DNA of 64,000 bases from Roseibium limicola (GTDB lineage Bacteria > Pseudomonadota > Alphaproteobacteria > Rhizobiales > Stappiaceae), in contig NZ_JAFLNF010000001.1 in assembly GCF_017313085.1 (NCBI RefSeq), positions 124,001-188,000 on the forward strand. The letters are read 5' to 3'. The notes beneath the pieces are model-generated. The model was not told the origin of the DNA. It worked only from the letters and a program-made list of their open reading frames with translations, and did not search any database. Below, in pieces: positions 39,108 through 51,714 of this stretch (within the stretch, counting starts at the first letter, position 1; every line of letters starts with the position of its first letter). The translations under genes and the position numbers were made by a program.

Positions 39108-39140
39108 AAAAGCCCGTCACGCAATTGCTGACGGGCTTTT
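39108..39140. terminator. Bidirectional terminator
   Basis: A perfect 12-bp stem AAAAGCCCGTCA / TGACGGGCTTTT with a nine-base loop between the converging chemoreceptor and HugZ-like genes. It has A and T tracts on both sides. Confidence 0.9.
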
Positions 39141-39163
39141 GTGCTTGTTCAAGGACAGGTCAA

Positions 39164-39988
39164 TCAGCCCGCAGCGCTCTCCTGCATGGCCCGCGCCTTC
39201 TTCGCCAGCGCCACCAGGCCCATACGCATCTCGGTATCACCTTCCAGATGATCGGCGTACCAGAGCCGCTCTATTCGGTTGCCATGCCTCAGATCTACGC
39301 CTTCTGGGTCCAGACCACTGATGAGCCAATTGCCATCGCCCGCTTTCAGTAAAACTTCCGCATAGAGTTTGATGGCATCCCGATGATCTTCGTTCATGTG
39401 CGCGATCGCCCCAGCCTCACGTTCCAAAAGCTGCGCACACGCCTCAGAGCTGAGGATCAGGTCTTCCGTGGTAAGAGCGTAGGCGCGCCCAAATCCCCCA
39501 TTCAGACTGGCGCCCAGGACCTGCAATCGGAAGAAATCAAAATCAAGGAACTCTGCATAAAGATCCGACTTGGGGTTCTTGGCAAGAAATCGGCGTTTGA
39601 CCCTCTCCCGCATATCAGACCCTCGCTCGACTTTCTCCGCGCTGCAGGCCACGGACATCCGTGGATGTGCCAATGGATCACCTTTGCCCACATCGCCCAC
39701 TAGCAGCGAACAGCGCAGATCCGCAGCGAGCGCCTTGGTATGGCCGGAAAGTTGGGAAATCAGAATGATCGGTGTGCCATCTAAATCGGTGGCAAGCGCA
39801 ACCCGACTGGCCAAAGGATGACCGCTCTCCGGCTCCAAGGTCGCCAAAGCGCCATGGCGTGGAAGGCGCAAAAGGCCTCGCCCCATGCGTTTTGCCTCAA
39901 AATCTGTCGGCAAAATTACATCTTTAGATTTTTTTTCAGAGGAGCTTTCACTCGCTCCGGACGCGGTTTTCAGGTCGTCATTCATCAC
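39164..39988 (-). CDS. HugZ-like split-barrel protein (PNPOx-like plus DUF2470)
   Basis: 274 residues. After a low-complexity N terminus (~25 residues), the PNPOx-like split barrel runs RLPRHGALATLEPESGHPLASR to about residue 170. A C-terminal DUF2470 domain follows, with AIAHMNEDHRDAIKLYAE. This two-domain order is that of HugZ/HutZ haem-utilisation proteins, which bind or degrade haem in some bacteria, and of uncharacterised relatives. No haem-uptake or iron genes are adjacent, so the haem role is a family-based suggestion only. Confidence 0.85.
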   Translation of the reverse strand: MMNDDLKTASGASESSSEKKSKDVILPTDFEAKRMGRGLLRLPRHGALATLEPESGHPLASRVALATDLDGTPIILISQLSGHTKALAADLRCSLLVGDVGKGDPLAHPRMSVACSAEKVERGSDMRERVKRRFLAKNPKSDLYAEFLDFDFFRLQVLGASLNGGFGRAYALTTEDLILSSEACAQLLEREAGAIAHMNEDHRDAIKLYAEVLLKAGDGNWLISGLDPEGVDLRHGNRIERLWYADHLEGDTEMRMGLVALAKKARAMQESAAG

Positions 39989-40248
39989 GTTCGCTCCGGC
40001 GAATTTCTCGAATTCGTCTTTAAAAACGGCCTCTTCGCGCCCTCGGCCAACTCCCTCTAGGGAATATTTATACCGGCCGTGGCGGCCGTTAGAAAGCCGG
40101 TTTCATTCACATGAATGGAAGATGAACAGGGATCTCAGAACCGGTTCAGCCGTTCACCTCCATATTGGCTGCATGAACAACGGGGCGCAGCGAACCCACT
40201 GCCCCCCGAGACATCAAGAGCCAAACCGATCCCCTGAAGGAGGATATC

Positions 40249-40653
40249 ATGACCAAAACAAAGAAAATCATTGCAGTCTTTTTGACCGGTACCTTCTTGC
40301 TGCCGGCTGTTTCCGCCGCCGAAGCTGGCTCCCGCCATGGCTGGAGAGATCACGATCGCGGCTCTCGTCACCACAACTATCAGCCACGCCGGCACAACAA
40401 CAACCGGATTGATCCCGGTGCAGCAGTTGCCGCAGGCATCTTTGGCCTGGCAGCCGGTGCACTGATTGCCGGAGCCGCCAACAATCAGCGGAACACTTAC
40501 TCTGCTCCGGTCCCCGCTCCAGGAACAGCAACCATGGGTTACCAACCCTGGAGCCCAGCTTGGTACCGCTATTGCTCAAGCAAGTATCGTTCGTTCAACC
40601 CGAACACTGGCACCTTCACCACTTATGGCGGTGAGCAGAAATTCTGTCAGTAA
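40249..40653 (+). CDS. BA14K-family protein
   Basis: 134 residues. The signal peptide is KKIIAVFLTGTFLLPAVSAAEA. A His/Arg-rich stretch (RHGWRDHDRGSRHHNYQPRR) follows, then a hydrophobic AAGIFGLAAGALIAGAA and the C-terminal BA14K motif WYRYCSSKYRSFNPNTGTF with a final Cys. The family is named for a Brucella 14-kDa immunoreactive, lectin-like protein and is largely restricted to Hyphomicrobiales. It probably resides in the envelope. The ribosome site AAGGAGG is very strong. Confidence 0.9.
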   Translation: MTKTKKIIAVFLTGTFLLPAVSAAEAGSRHGWRDHDRGSRHHNYQPRRHNNNRIDPGAAVAAGIFGLAAGALIAGAANNQRNTYSAPVPAPGTATMGYQPWSPAWYRYCSSKYRSFNPNTGTFTTYGGEQKFCQ

Positions 40654-40678
40654 GGACGGAACAGACACCATCAATAAT

Positions 40679-40713
40679 GAAAGGCCCGGGGTTCTCCGCT
40701 CCGGGCCTTTCTC
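40679..40713. terminator. Bidirectional terminator
   Basis: AAAGGCCCGG / CCGGGCCTTT stem with an 11-base loop between the converging BA14K and extensin-like genes. Confidence 0.88.
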
Positions 40714-40732
40714 TGTCTACCTCAGAAACAGT

Positions 40733-41602
40733 TCATTGGCAGATCAGATAGGTACAGGTTTTGCCGTGGCAGCCGATATCCAAGTGAAAATGATTACGGT
40801 GATTGGCATCAGCATCCGGGCCCAGGACCGTTGTGAATTCAGAGCATGCCGCCGTGTGCACTGCCTTGAGAAAGCGCCCCTTGGGAGTGTCTTGGGCCCA
40901 GTCCTGCTCGACAGAAACTGCGCCTCCATCCTCCAGCTTAAATCCCATGACGTCGATTGCCTTGCCCAAGGCATGCTCAGAGATTTTACCGGTCGGCCGA
41001 TTATTCCGGCGTCGGCAAACATACCCCGGCCCTGTTTCCAACTCCGCAACATGCGTTTTCAGATACAGTCGGGCAGCTGGTTGAACGCCCTTGCGAACAA
41101 AACGCGCAAAACTGCCAGCAAACTCACAGGTGATTGCCGGATGACCGCTCAGATCCATTTCGCTGGATGTACCGACAGAACGTAAGGATACCGCAGAGGG
41201 CACGCCGCAGGCGCCCTTGCCCGAAATCGGAGGTAGAACCTTCAAATCCACCCCGTCAATCTCACAAGATTCAGCGCTGTACTCGCCGGGATCAAGCCGC
41301 CGCTTCAATGACGGGTTCAGAGGGCGTGAGGGCGTGCTTTGGCTCTGCGACGCAGAAGTTGTGTCAAACTTGGAAGGTTTTGCGACAGGAGAAATCGGAT
41401 CGGCCGGATCAACCATGTGGTCAGTCTCGCTACCTGAGAACGGCGCTGCAGCCGGCTTTTCCAGCGGGACCGGCTGACCGTATGCCGGCAGTACCGCGGC
41501 ACTTGCCATCCCTAAAACGACAGCTCCGGTGCAAGCCACCACGGTTCGCAAGCCAAGAGCTGATAGCCTTGGTCTAACGGCTGCGATAGATTGCCACGAC
41601 AT
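40733..41602 (-). CDS. Extensin-like C-terminal domain protein, exported
   Basis: About 289 residues. An N-terminal hydrophobic segment (VVACTGAVVLGMASAAVLPA) is a signal peptide or anchor. A Pro/Ser-rich linker follows. The C-terminal Extensin_C domain contains CEIDGVDLKVLPPI, GACGVPSAVSLRSV, HALGKAIDVMGFKLEDG and DADANHRNHFHLDIGCHG. The His/Asp pattern in this domain resembles the metal site of VanY/MepA-type peptidases, so a peptidoglycan-related function is plausible but unproven. The ATG at 41602 has AAGGGTCGAG upstream. Divergent from the LysE gene across 28 bases. Confidence 0.85.
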   Translation of the reverse strand: MSWQSIAAVRPRLSALGLRTVVACTGAVVLGMASAAVLPAYGQPVPLEKPAAAPFSGSETDHMVDPADPISPVAKPSKFDTTSASQSQSTPSRPLNPSLKRRLDPGEYSAESCEIDGVDLKVLPPISGKGACGVPSAVSLRSVGTSSEMDLSGHPAITCEFAGSFARFVRKGVQPAARLYLKTHVAELETGPGYVCRRRNNRPTGKISEHALGKAIDVMGFKLEDGGAVSVEQDWAQDTPKGRFLKAVHTAACSEFTTVLGPDADANHRNHFHLDIGCHGKTCTYLICQ

Positions 41603-41630
41603 ATATCTCGACCCTTTCAGGAAAGCCCTC

Positions 41631-42257
41631 ATGTCGTTTGAACTCTTCGCGGCTTATGTAGTTGCAACACTCATCGTCTTGGCCATCCCAGGTCCGACCG
41701 TCATGCTGGTTGTCAGCTATGCATTGACCCAGGGTCGCAAGACAGCAATTGCCAGCATCCTAGGAGTTGGTTTGGGTGATGCGACTGCCGCCACCGTATC
41801 ATTGATGGGCATGGGGGCCGTGCTGGCAGCTTCCGCCACTCTCTTTACCTTTTTGAAGTGGGCCGGAGCAGCTTATCTCCTGTGGCTGGGTTTCAAGCTG
41901 TGGAACACCAGACCAGCAAACCCAGACACAGAGGAGCAGGCGCAGAAGCCAGTCACACCTCAAAAGGTCTTCGCACATTCCTTCCTGGTGACCGCGTTCA
42001 ATCCCAAAAGCATCATGTTCTTCATTGCTTTCTTGCCGCACTTCGTAGTGCCCACCGCTCCCGCAGCGCCGCAGCTGCTTCTGCTTGGAACAACTTTTGT
42101 CGTGCTCGCAGTGGCGAATGCCAGCCTGTATGCCCTGGCAGCAGCCGAAGTGGGCCATCGGCTCAAAAAGCCGAAGGTTCTGGCACGTGTGCAAAAAGGT
42201 GGTGGCGCACTACTCATGGCAGCAGCACTGCTGTCCTTGAAACTTCAGAGGAACTGA
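41631..42257 (+). CDS. LysE/RhtB-family amino-acid exporter
   Basis: 208 residues with about six hydrophobic segments. The N-terminal family motif is VLAIPGPTVMLVVSYALTQG, followed by SILGVGLGDATAA and VTAFNPKSIMFFIAFLPHFV. LysE/RhtB proteins export amino acids or homoserine lactones; the substrate cannot be deduced. A longer upstream frame (to 41529) overlaps the divergent extensin-like gene and is not supported. The ATG at 41631 has CAGGAAAG upstream. Confidence 0.9.
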   Translation: MSFELFAAYVVATLIVLAIPGPTVMLVVSYALTQGRKTAIASILGVGLGDATAATVSLMGMGAVLAASATLFTFLKWAGAAYLLWLGFKLWNTRPANPDTEEQAQKPVTPQKVFAHSFLVTAFNPKSIMFFIAFLPHFVVPTAPAAPQLLLLGTTFVVLAVANASLYALAAAEVGHRLKKPKVLARVQKGGGALLMAAALLSLKLQRN

Positions 42258-42323
42258 AGTCCCAAGAACGCAGGCAATCCCCGGTAGTCCTGAAACAAGT
42301 CAGGGCCTGGAAAAAGAGTGGGG

Positions 42324-43472
42324 TCAGGAACCCTGTACGGCTGGACGTTTGCGCTTGGTCAGGAAAACACCCGCATCGGCCGTCTCTTCCTCTTCCGGGT
42401 CATCTGGTGGACCGGCCAGGCTCGCGCGCAAGCCAGCCAACGCGGTTTTTGCAGAGTCGACGGTGAAGGCTTCATAGCGCTTCATAGCATCATTCAACTC
42501 ATGCACGCCGGTTCCTAATCGGCGCGCCCTCATCGTCAGAATATGCTTGAAAGCAGACACATCGAGATCATTGGCTTTACACAGAATGATCAGGGGCTTG
42601 TCTGATTTTGCGTAGATCAGACTGGAGATGGAGGCAGCCGGCAGGGAATTCACGGTCGCCAGCAAAATTCCAAGTTCGGCTGCCTTGTCGCCCTTTGCAA
42701 ACAGGCCAACGGCATCTTCCAGAGAAGTCTTCTTGGCCCGGACTGCCATGATGACCTTCTTGGCCTGCTCCATGCTCTGACCAACCCGGCTGGCACGTGC
42801 TTTGACCTCTTCCATTGCGCGTCCAGCAAGCGTCGTCGCCAGCGTCTCATTCTCTCCGCCTTTGCCAAGCCGCTCACGCAGCTCGTCACTGACCATATCA
42901 CCAAGGTTCTTGATGATGGCTTCCGGAAGATCTTCCCGCTTCACCAGGGCTTCAAGCAGCGGTGTGTTGGAACGCGCTTTCTCAACCAATTGGGTGAAGG
43001 TTTGCTGCGCCATTCGCGCCCCGGAGTTGTTGGCGACCTTCGTCAGAACTTCTTCATCGCCATGATTGACAAGCGCTTCGGTGACCTGCTCATCAAGGCC
43101 CTCCCGATCCGCGATGGCCCCCAGGTGCTGCATGCTTTCTGACTCAGCCAGGCCCGCCAGTTCCTCATTCGTAAGGACAGGAGATTGCTCAAGCACCGGC
43201 TTGGCCACGACGATGGAGTCTTTGGCCAGACTGGAAATAAGGTCTTTGGGGGCAGCTGGGTGGGAGCAAACTTTTTGTGAAAGCGCCATCCGGGTTTCTT
43301 CTTCAAGCTCGCCAAGCACGCGCATGACAATATCGCCGAACAAAAGACTGACCTGTTCAGCCTCCGTATTCTTCGATGCCAGGAACAAATCGGTTACCGC
43401 AGTAATCAGATTCTTCCGGCCATTTTTACTTCCGTCTTTGGCAAGATCGGAAAACATGCTCAGGTTCAGCAT
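42324..43472 (-). CDS. DUF2336 protein
   Basis: 382 residues, predominantly alpha-helical with HEAT-like repeats (SLLFGDIVMRVLGELEEETR, LNTHGD-type turns such as VNHGDEEVLTKVANNSGARM). This pattern is typical of DUF2336, an alphaproteobacterial family without a firm function. A second DUF2336 gene lies 8.3 kb downstream in this window. The C terminus is Glu/Asp-rich. No operon partner is evident; the stop lies just downstream of the convergent LysE gene. Confidence 0.85.
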   Translation of the reverse strand: MLNLSMFSDLAKDGSKNGRKNLITAVTDLFLASKNTEAEQVSLLFGDIVMRVLGELEEETRMALSQKVCSHPAAPKDLISSLAKDSIVVAKPVLEQSPVLTNEELAGLAESESMQHLGAIADREGLDEQVTEALVNHGDEEVLTKVANNSGARMAQQTFTQLVEKARSNTPLLEALVKREDLPEAIIKNLGDMVSDELRERLGKGGENETLATTLAGRAMEEVKARASRVGQSMEQAKKVIMAVRAKKTSLEDAVGLFAKGDKAAELGILLATVNSLPAASISSLIYAKSDKPLIILCKANDLDVSAFKHILTMRARRLGTGVHELNDAMKRYEAFTVDSAKTALAGLRASLAGPPDDPEEEETADAGVFLTKRKRPAVQGS

Positions 43473-43841
43473 GACACCCTTCCGTTAAGTTAGCCCATCT
43501 AGGTGGAAGGGCTCTTTCTCCATATATGCAATTTTAACAAACTAAATGGAAAAAAATCGTTCACAAATCTGAAGAAGAGACTGCGTATTACTTCGTATCC
43601 ACAATCGAACGATCGAAGCGCCTTTAAAGCGAAGTAGAATAATAAAACAACTTTTACGACATCAATCACATTGCAGCGCACAAGATGCATGACATTGATA
43701 CTAAAAATCAATTTCTAACAATGGGGATTCAAACAGTCATTTTGGACGTACTCTCCCGCTGCGCAGCAACTTTTTTGCTTCGCTTCACCGTCAAGCTCTC
43801 ATAAACTTGCCGAGGTTTTGCGACGAAACCGGGAGGCCAAA
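43473..43841. other. AT-rich intergenic region
   Basis: About 370 bases, clearly more AT-rich than its surroundings. A 70-codon minus-strand frame (43499-43711) is hydrophobic and AT-driven, with no ribosome site, so I do not call it. The region probably carries promoters for the DUF2336 gene and the small membrane peptide. Confidence 0.45.
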
Positions 43842-43925
43842 ATGACACTGACACGCAACCTGAATATGATCGCTTTCTTAGTAGCGTTCGCTTTCTTGGC
43901 AGCCATCGTTCTGGGGATCGTCTGA
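43842..43925 (+). CDS. Small membrane peptide of 27 residues
   Basis: ATG at 43842 is preceded by GGGAGG with a 5-nt spacer, an excellent ribosome site. The peptide has a short polar head (MTLTRNLNM) and one hydrophobic helix (residues 10-27, IAFLVAFAFLAAIVLGIV), then TGA. Single-span peptides of this size often modulate a larger membrane complex, but no partner gene is adjacent and I do not recognise the family. Surrounding frames on the other strand have no supporting signals. Confidence 0.6.
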   Translation: MTLTRNLNMIAFLVAFAFLAAIVLGIV

Positions 43926-44244
43926 TAGACTTCCCCGTCTGTGCAGGCGCACTTCCAAAGCGCCTATTGGACCGCGTTATGCCCAGAAATGGGCCTTTTT
44001 CGGGTTGAGCCGAATTGAAGGCACTGCCAAATCTGAACACATGATCCGGAGCAATCGCTCATAGCGAGCTCCGGATTTATTGTGTCTCCAACCTCTTAAA
44101 ATTAGGTAACCAAATCATCAGCCGAATCGGTCATGCACATCTACGCTGCATGGCCAACCAATCATGACCTTTGTGCCGTCACACAAACCAGCCCCCGACG
44201 TCCCTGCATGTGAACCTTTCACAAGCATCAGCAGGAGATGATCA
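43926..44244. other. Intergenic region with a terminator hairpin
   Basis: About 320 bases without a further gene. A long hairpin at 44044-44080 (ATCCGGAGC...GCTCCGGAT with inner arms TCGCT/AGCGA, then TTATT) is a likely terminator for the small peptide transcript. The remaining sequence upstream of 44245 shows only the AGGAG ribosome site of the next gene. Confidence 0.55.
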
Positions 44245-44562
44245 ATGGCCACGATTTGGGGTGTAGTGAGCGAGGCGGGAGCAATGCTCTCAGGCAGCAC
44301 GGACCGGGATGGCAACCCAGCATTCAAAGTCGCGAACGTATCTCCCGGCGTGTATCAAATTGTGTTTGAGAGCACCTTCCCTAGCGTTCCCGCCATCACA
44401 GGATCGCAGGTCCTTTATGGAAAAACCTCTGAAATTCCACTCGACAACATCGTCTTTCCCCTGCTCGACGCAGAAGGTGCGACCGCCGTGGTTGGAGATT
44501 CTTCCGGAAACCTGATCAACCGCAGCTTTTCCTTCATCGTCGCCGGTGACGATGGCAGATAA
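44245..44562 (+). CDS. Small beta-rich hypothetical protein, tail-fibre/C1q-like pattern
   Basis: 105 residues, not recognised with certainty. The pattern GAMLSGSTDRDGNPAFKVAN, SPGVYQIVFESTFPSVPAIT and a late SFSFIVAG is like the short beta-sandwich modules found at the ends of phage tail fibres, H-type lectins or C1q-like proteins (G-x-Y-x-I-x-F-x3-F-x3-P). No signal peptide or membrane segment is present. AGGAG lies 7 nt before ATG. It is enclosed by terminators, so it is transcribed alone. Confidence 0.7.
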   Translation: MATIWGVVSEAGAMLSGSTDRDGNPAFKVANVSPGVYQIVFESTFPSVPAITGSQVLYGKTSEIPLDNIVFPLLDAEGATAVVGDSSGNLINRSFSFIVAGDDGR

Positions 44563-44567
44563 GTAAA

Positions 44568-44597
44568 AAGGCTCCGCAGCCAGCGCTGCGGAGCCTT
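44568..44597. terminator. Bidirectional terminator
   Basis: AAGGCTCCGCAG / CTGCGGAGCCTT perfect 12-bp stem with a six-base loop between the converging hypothetical gene and metH. Confidence 0.88.
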
Positions 44598-44627
44598 CAG
44601 AATGGCGGCAAAAAACGGTCACTGCGT

Positions 44628-48356
<3,729 letters not shown>

Positions 48357-48388
48357 TTCGTGGGTCCAGCCCTTCAATTCTGTCCGCT

Positions 48389-49303
48389 TCAGGCGGCCTC
48401 TTGTCCGTTCTCATCACCGCCCAGGCCGAGCTGTCGGCATAGTGCGTAGGTCAGATCGGCACGGTTCATTGTGTAGAAGTGGAAATCCGTAATGCCGCGG
48501 TCCACCAGGTCCATCACCTGTTCGCAGGCAACACCGGCTCCCACCAGCTTGCGCGTATCCGCATCATCATCCAGTCCGGCAAAGCGACGGGCCAGCCAGT
48601 CGGGGATCGTGGTACCACAGTTTTTCGAGAAGGCGACTGTCTGATGGAAGTTCTGGATCGGCAGGATGCCAGGAACCACCGGAATGGTAATCCCCGCCTT
48701 ACCCAGATGCTCCAGATATTGCTCAAACAGATCATTATCGAAGAAGTACTGAGTGATGATCCGGTCTGCACCCGCATCCACCTTGCGCTTCAGATTGTCG
48801 ATTTCCACCGACCAGTCTCGACTTTCAGGGTGGCGTTCCGGATAGCCGGAAACGGACACATCGAAGTTGCCGATTTTCTTCACGCCAGCAACCAGATCGG
48901 CCGCATAAGCGTAGCCTTCCGGATGCGCTTCATAAGGAGTGCCAATGCCCGACAAAGGATCGCCGCGCAGCGCCACCAGATGCCGCACGCCCATGTCCCA
49001 ATAATCCTGAACAATCCCGTCGACTTCCGACTTGGCCGCCCCGACGCAGGTCAGATGCGCTGCCGGAAGCATCCCCGTTTCCTTCAGGATCCGGTCCACG
49101 GTCCTATGGGTCCGCTCACGCGTCGACCCGCCCGCACCATAGGTGACGGAGACGAAAGAAGGCTTGAGAGCCTCCAGACGCTGAACGGTCGCCCATAGCG
49201 TCTCAGCCATTTTGTCCGACTTCGGAGGGAAGAATTCAAAGGAGGCAGTGATATCGGGCCCGGTCTTCTCACGGGAGCGGCGACGGGTGTGTGCTTCGCT
49301 CAT
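48389..49303 (-). CDS. metF: 5,10-methylenetetrahydrofolate reductase
   Basis: 304 residues of the FAD-dependent TIM-barrel family: [73 protein letters not shown] and [14 protein letters not shown]. It makes the 5-methyl-THF used by MetH. It lies four bases after the upstream regulator gene and 32 bases before metH. Confidence 0.97.
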   Translation of the reverse strand: MSEAHTRRRSREKTGPDITASFEFFPPKSDKMAETLWATVQRLEALKPSFVSVTYGAGGSTRERTHRTVDRILKETGMLPAAHLTCVGAAKSEVDGIVQDYWDMGVRHLVALRGDPLSGIGTPYEAHPEGYAYAADLVAGVKKIGNFDVSVSGYPERHPESRDWSVEIDNLKRKVDAGADRIITQYFFDNDLFEQYLEHLGKAGITIPVVPGILPIQNFHQTVAFSKNCGTTIPDWLARRFAGLDDDADTRKLVGAGVACEQVMDLVDRGITDFHFYTMNRADLTYALCRQLGLGGDENGQEAA

Positions 49304-49306
49304 GGC

Positions 49307-50317
49307 TCAGGCAACCTCTCGGTTCGGATCGACCACGGGCATGTCGGTGATGACACGCTGATCTCGGGCCAACCACAATGTGACTGTCAGTTTTTGGGTT
49401 TCTTGCGCCGTAGGCGCCAAATCGGTGACCTGTTCCAATTCCAGGTCTAGTCCTTCAAGCCAGCGTTGCATCTGCTCATGGGCAAAGCCCAATCGCCGAT
49501 GCGCGTGCTCATCGCGCAGGAACTCCAGTCCATGCGGCGCAAAATCAATGATCAGAAGCCGCCCACCGGGACGCAGCGCGCGTGCTGCCTCAGCCAAAGC
49601 ACGAGCAGGCTCATCGAGGAAATGCAGCACCTGATGCACCGCCACGACATCGAAAGAACGTGGCGGCACGCTCAAGGCATAGATATCGCCGTGACGCACC
49701 TGCGCCTTGCTCAGGCCGTTGCGCGCCAGATTGGCACGTGCCACGGCCAGCATGTCATGCGACGCGTCGATGCCAAGAGCCGTCTCGTAACGACTGGAAA
49801 GCAACTCCAGCAGACGTCCAGTTCCTGTTCCAAGATCAAGGAACGAACGGAAGTCCGCATCCCCAAGCGCCCGTAGCATGGCCTCCTCAACTTCGTGATC
49901 CGCCGCATGAAGGGAGCGTTCCTGATCCCAGGTCTGGGCTTTTGAAGCAAAATAAGTCGCGGCCTCTTCGGCCTTGGCTTTCCGCAGAGCCTCAAAACGC
50001 GCCTGATCGGCAATCAGCACCTCATCGTGCTCGCTCAACCGGGCGACCAGATCCCGGGCGAACGCACCTTCAGCACCTTCCGACAGCCGGTAATAGACCC
50101 AGGAGCCTTCCGGATAACGCTTGATCAGCTGCGCTTCGGCAAGAAGCTTCAAATGCCGGGAGATGCGCGGTTGGCTCTGACCGAGGATCGCCGTCGCATC
50201 TTTCACCGTCAGCTCGCTCTTCGCCAGCAAGGCCACCAGCCGCAAACGGGTTTCCTCCCCCACAGCCCTGAGGGCTGCGAGGCCGGTCTCCATGGAAAAT
50301 GTTCCTTGCTCTGCCAT
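49307..50317 (-). CDS. ArsR-type HTH / SAM-methyltransferase fusion regulator (SahR-like)
   Basis: About 336 residues. Residues ~5-95 form an ArsR winged helix (LRAVGEETRLRLVALLAKSEL, ILGQSQPRISRHLKLLAEAQ). Residues ~140-300 form a class I methyltransferase fold with the SAM/SAH-binding motif FLDLGTGTGRLLELL, HGDIYAL and ALRPGGRLLIIDF. ArsR-family SahR repressors sense S-adenosylhomocysteine and control methionine-cycle genes. A fusion with a SAM/SAH-binding fold directly before metF and metH fits that role, with the second domain as sensor, enzyme or both. ATG 50317 is used; ATG 50293 with AAGGAA upstream is an alternative. The upstream palindrome is the likely autoregulatory operator. Confidence 0.85.
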   Translation of the reverse strand: MAEQGTFSMETGLAALRAVGEETRLRLVALLAKSELTVKDATAILGQSQPRISRHLKLLAEAQLIKRYPEGSWVYYRLSEGAEGAFARDLVARLSEHDEVLIADQARFEALRKAKAEEAATYFASKAQTWDQERSLHAADHEVEEAMLRALGDADFRSFLDLGTGTGRLLELLSSRYETALGIDASHDMLAVARANLARNGLSKAQVRHGDIYALSVPPRSFDVVAVHQVLHFLDEPARALAEAARALRPGGRLLIIDFAPHGLEFLRDEHAHRRLGFAHEQMQRWLEGLDLELEQVTDLAPTAQETQKLTVTLWLARDQRVITDMPVVDPNREVA

Positions 50318-50351
50318 TGAGCGTCGCGCCATCCGTGTGTTCGAAATTCGA

Positions 50352-50369
50352 TATAAAGATATCTTTATA
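50352..50369. promoter_or_regulatory. Palindromic operator of the regulator-metF-metH operon
   Basis: TATAAAGATATCTTTATA is a perfect 18-bp palindrome, 35 bp before the regulator start. ArsR-family repressors typically bind such AT-rich dyads over the core promoter, and SahR sites are AT-rich dyads as well. Assignment to the adjacent regulator is inference. Confidence 0.75.
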
Positions 50370-50436
50370 CGAAGACAAATCACACTTCAAGCCCATCTCC
50401 CAACTCTTCGTCCAAAGCTCCTTCGGAAGACGCCGC

Positions 50437-51318
50437 TCAGTCAGACGCTGCTTGTCGGCCCAACCAGTCCAGCAGCACTTGCACCTTTGCCTTGCCTCGC
50501 CCGCGCTCTGTCACGATGGCCCCAAACCCTTTATCGACGGTGTGAAAGCCAAAAGGCGCTACAAGTCCCCCTGTCGCCAACTCCTCAGCCACCAGGCGCC
50601 GTTCGCTCATGGCCGCGCCAAGTCCGGCGACGGCCCCCTCCAATGCCAGAAAGGTATGCGGATAGGTTTGCTCCTGATCAGCAGACACCTGCACTCCGGT
50701 CAGCGCGCTCCAGGCATCCCACGTCCCCGGCGCCACCTGTTGCAAATAACGCTTGGCGCAATGATAACCCACGCCATCCTGCACAAGCTCAAAGCCCGGT
50801 GCATGCACCGGGCCGAACGCCACGTCTCCAAGCCGCACAATATCAGAACGGGTATAATATCCCTCGATCCAGCTGAGCCTATCAAAGGTCAATGCCACGT
50901 CGATCTCATGGTCCGGAATGATCTGGGAACCGGTCATGCGGAAGCTCAACTCCATTCCCGGCACTTCGAGGTAAAGGCTCGGCATGCGTGGGATCAGCCA
51001 CCGCATCGCCAAAGTCGCACTAAGCCCGATCTCAATTACCTGCTCTTGCCCCTTCAGGCGGATCCTATCTCGCGCCTGTGCCAGCCGGTCCAGTGCCCCC
51101 GAGACGGATTGAGCGAACTCTTCCCCCTCTCGGGTGAGCCGGATGCCGACCCCTTCCTTGCGAAAAAGCGCGACACCCAGGTCTTCGGCCAGCGTTGCGA
51201 TCTGCTTGCTGACAGCCCCGTGAGTACGACCCAGCTCTTCCCCTGCCGCTTTCACCGAACCAAGCCGGGCCACGGCTTCAAAAGCCGGCAAAGAAGACAG
51301 AGGAGGAAGCCGCCGCAT
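50437..51318 (-). CDS. LysR-family transcriptional regulator (GcvA-like)
   Basis: About 293 residues. The N-terminal HTH is RRLPPLSSLPAFEAVARLGS, AAGEELGRTHGAVSKQIATLAEDLG. The effector domain includes IEIGLSATLAMRWLIPRM and HEIDVALTF, as in GcvA-group LysR proteins. ATG 51318 with AGGAACG upstream is used. It is divergent from a DUF1127-like gene across 93 bp, a pairing seen often in alphaproteobacteria, and that small gene is the obvious candidate target. The co-inducer is unknown. Confidence 0.88.
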   Translation of the reverse strand: MRRLPPLSSLPAFEAVARLGSVKAAGEELGRTHGAVSKQIATLAEDLGVALFRKEGVGIRLTREGEEFAQSVSGALDRLAQARDRIRLKGQEQVIEIGLSATLAMRWLIPRMPSLYLEVPGMELSFRMTGSQIIPDHEIDVALTFDRLSWIEGYYTRSDIVRLGDVAFGPVHAPGFELVQDGVGYHCAKRYLQQVAPGTWDAWSALTGVQVSADQEQTYPHTFLALEGAVAGLGAAMSERRLVAEELATGGLVAPFGFHTVDKGFGAIVTERGRGKAKVQVLLDWLGRQAASD

Positions 51319-51411
51319 CAATACGTTCCTTTTGCTCACCAATAGGAGGAAATTACTCGATTTCCAGAAAGCCTGAACTGGCGCATTCTGCAAGTCAAAA
51401 GGAGACCTGAA

Positions 51412-51705
51412 ATGGCACTACCATTAAGAAAAGAAAACGATTCACAACCAGTCCTTCAACAGGCCAAGATACTTTCATTCCCGATTCGGGCCTTACAGGG
51501 CAGATGCGATGAGAAGAGCTTTCCTCACGAAACTCGGCAACCGGACATGCTCGTTGGCCATCTGAAGGTCTGGCGGCAGCGGCATCTGAAACGACGACTT
51601 CTCCGGCAAGAACTGCGGGATCAGCCCACCTCGGTGGTGCTGGATGCGGGATACTCTCCCAAAAGCCTCGCACAGGAACTCGCCAAACCGTTCTGGAGGG
51701 CCTGA
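51412..51705 (+). CDS. Small basic protein, DUF1127-like
   Basis: 97 residues. The C-terminal half (HLKVWRQRHLKRRLLRQELR and VVLDAGYSPKSLAQELAKPFWRA) fits the DUF1127 pattern: an Arg-rich helix, then D-(I/A)-G-x-S-x3-(I/L)...PFW(R). Longer DUF1127 proteins of this size are often regulators or RNA-binding factors in alphaproteobacteria. AAGGAG lies 7 nt before the ATG. Divergent from the LysR gene. Confidence 0.75.
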   Translation: MALPLRKENDSQPVLQQAKILSFPIRALQGRCDEKSFPHETRQPDMLVGHLKVWRQRHLKRRLLRQELRDQPTSVVLDAGYSPKSLAQELAKPFWRA

Positions 51706-51714
51706 GTAAACAAC

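Noticed and set aside
43499-43711. 70-codon hydrophobic minus-strand frame
   Set aside because: It arises from AT-rich sequence, lacks a ribosome site and has no recognisable pattern.
50340-50436. SAM or cobalamin riboswitch upstream of the methionine operon
   Set aside because: The leader is too short and contains a perfect DNA palindrome rather than riboswitch core sequences; no B12-box is seen.
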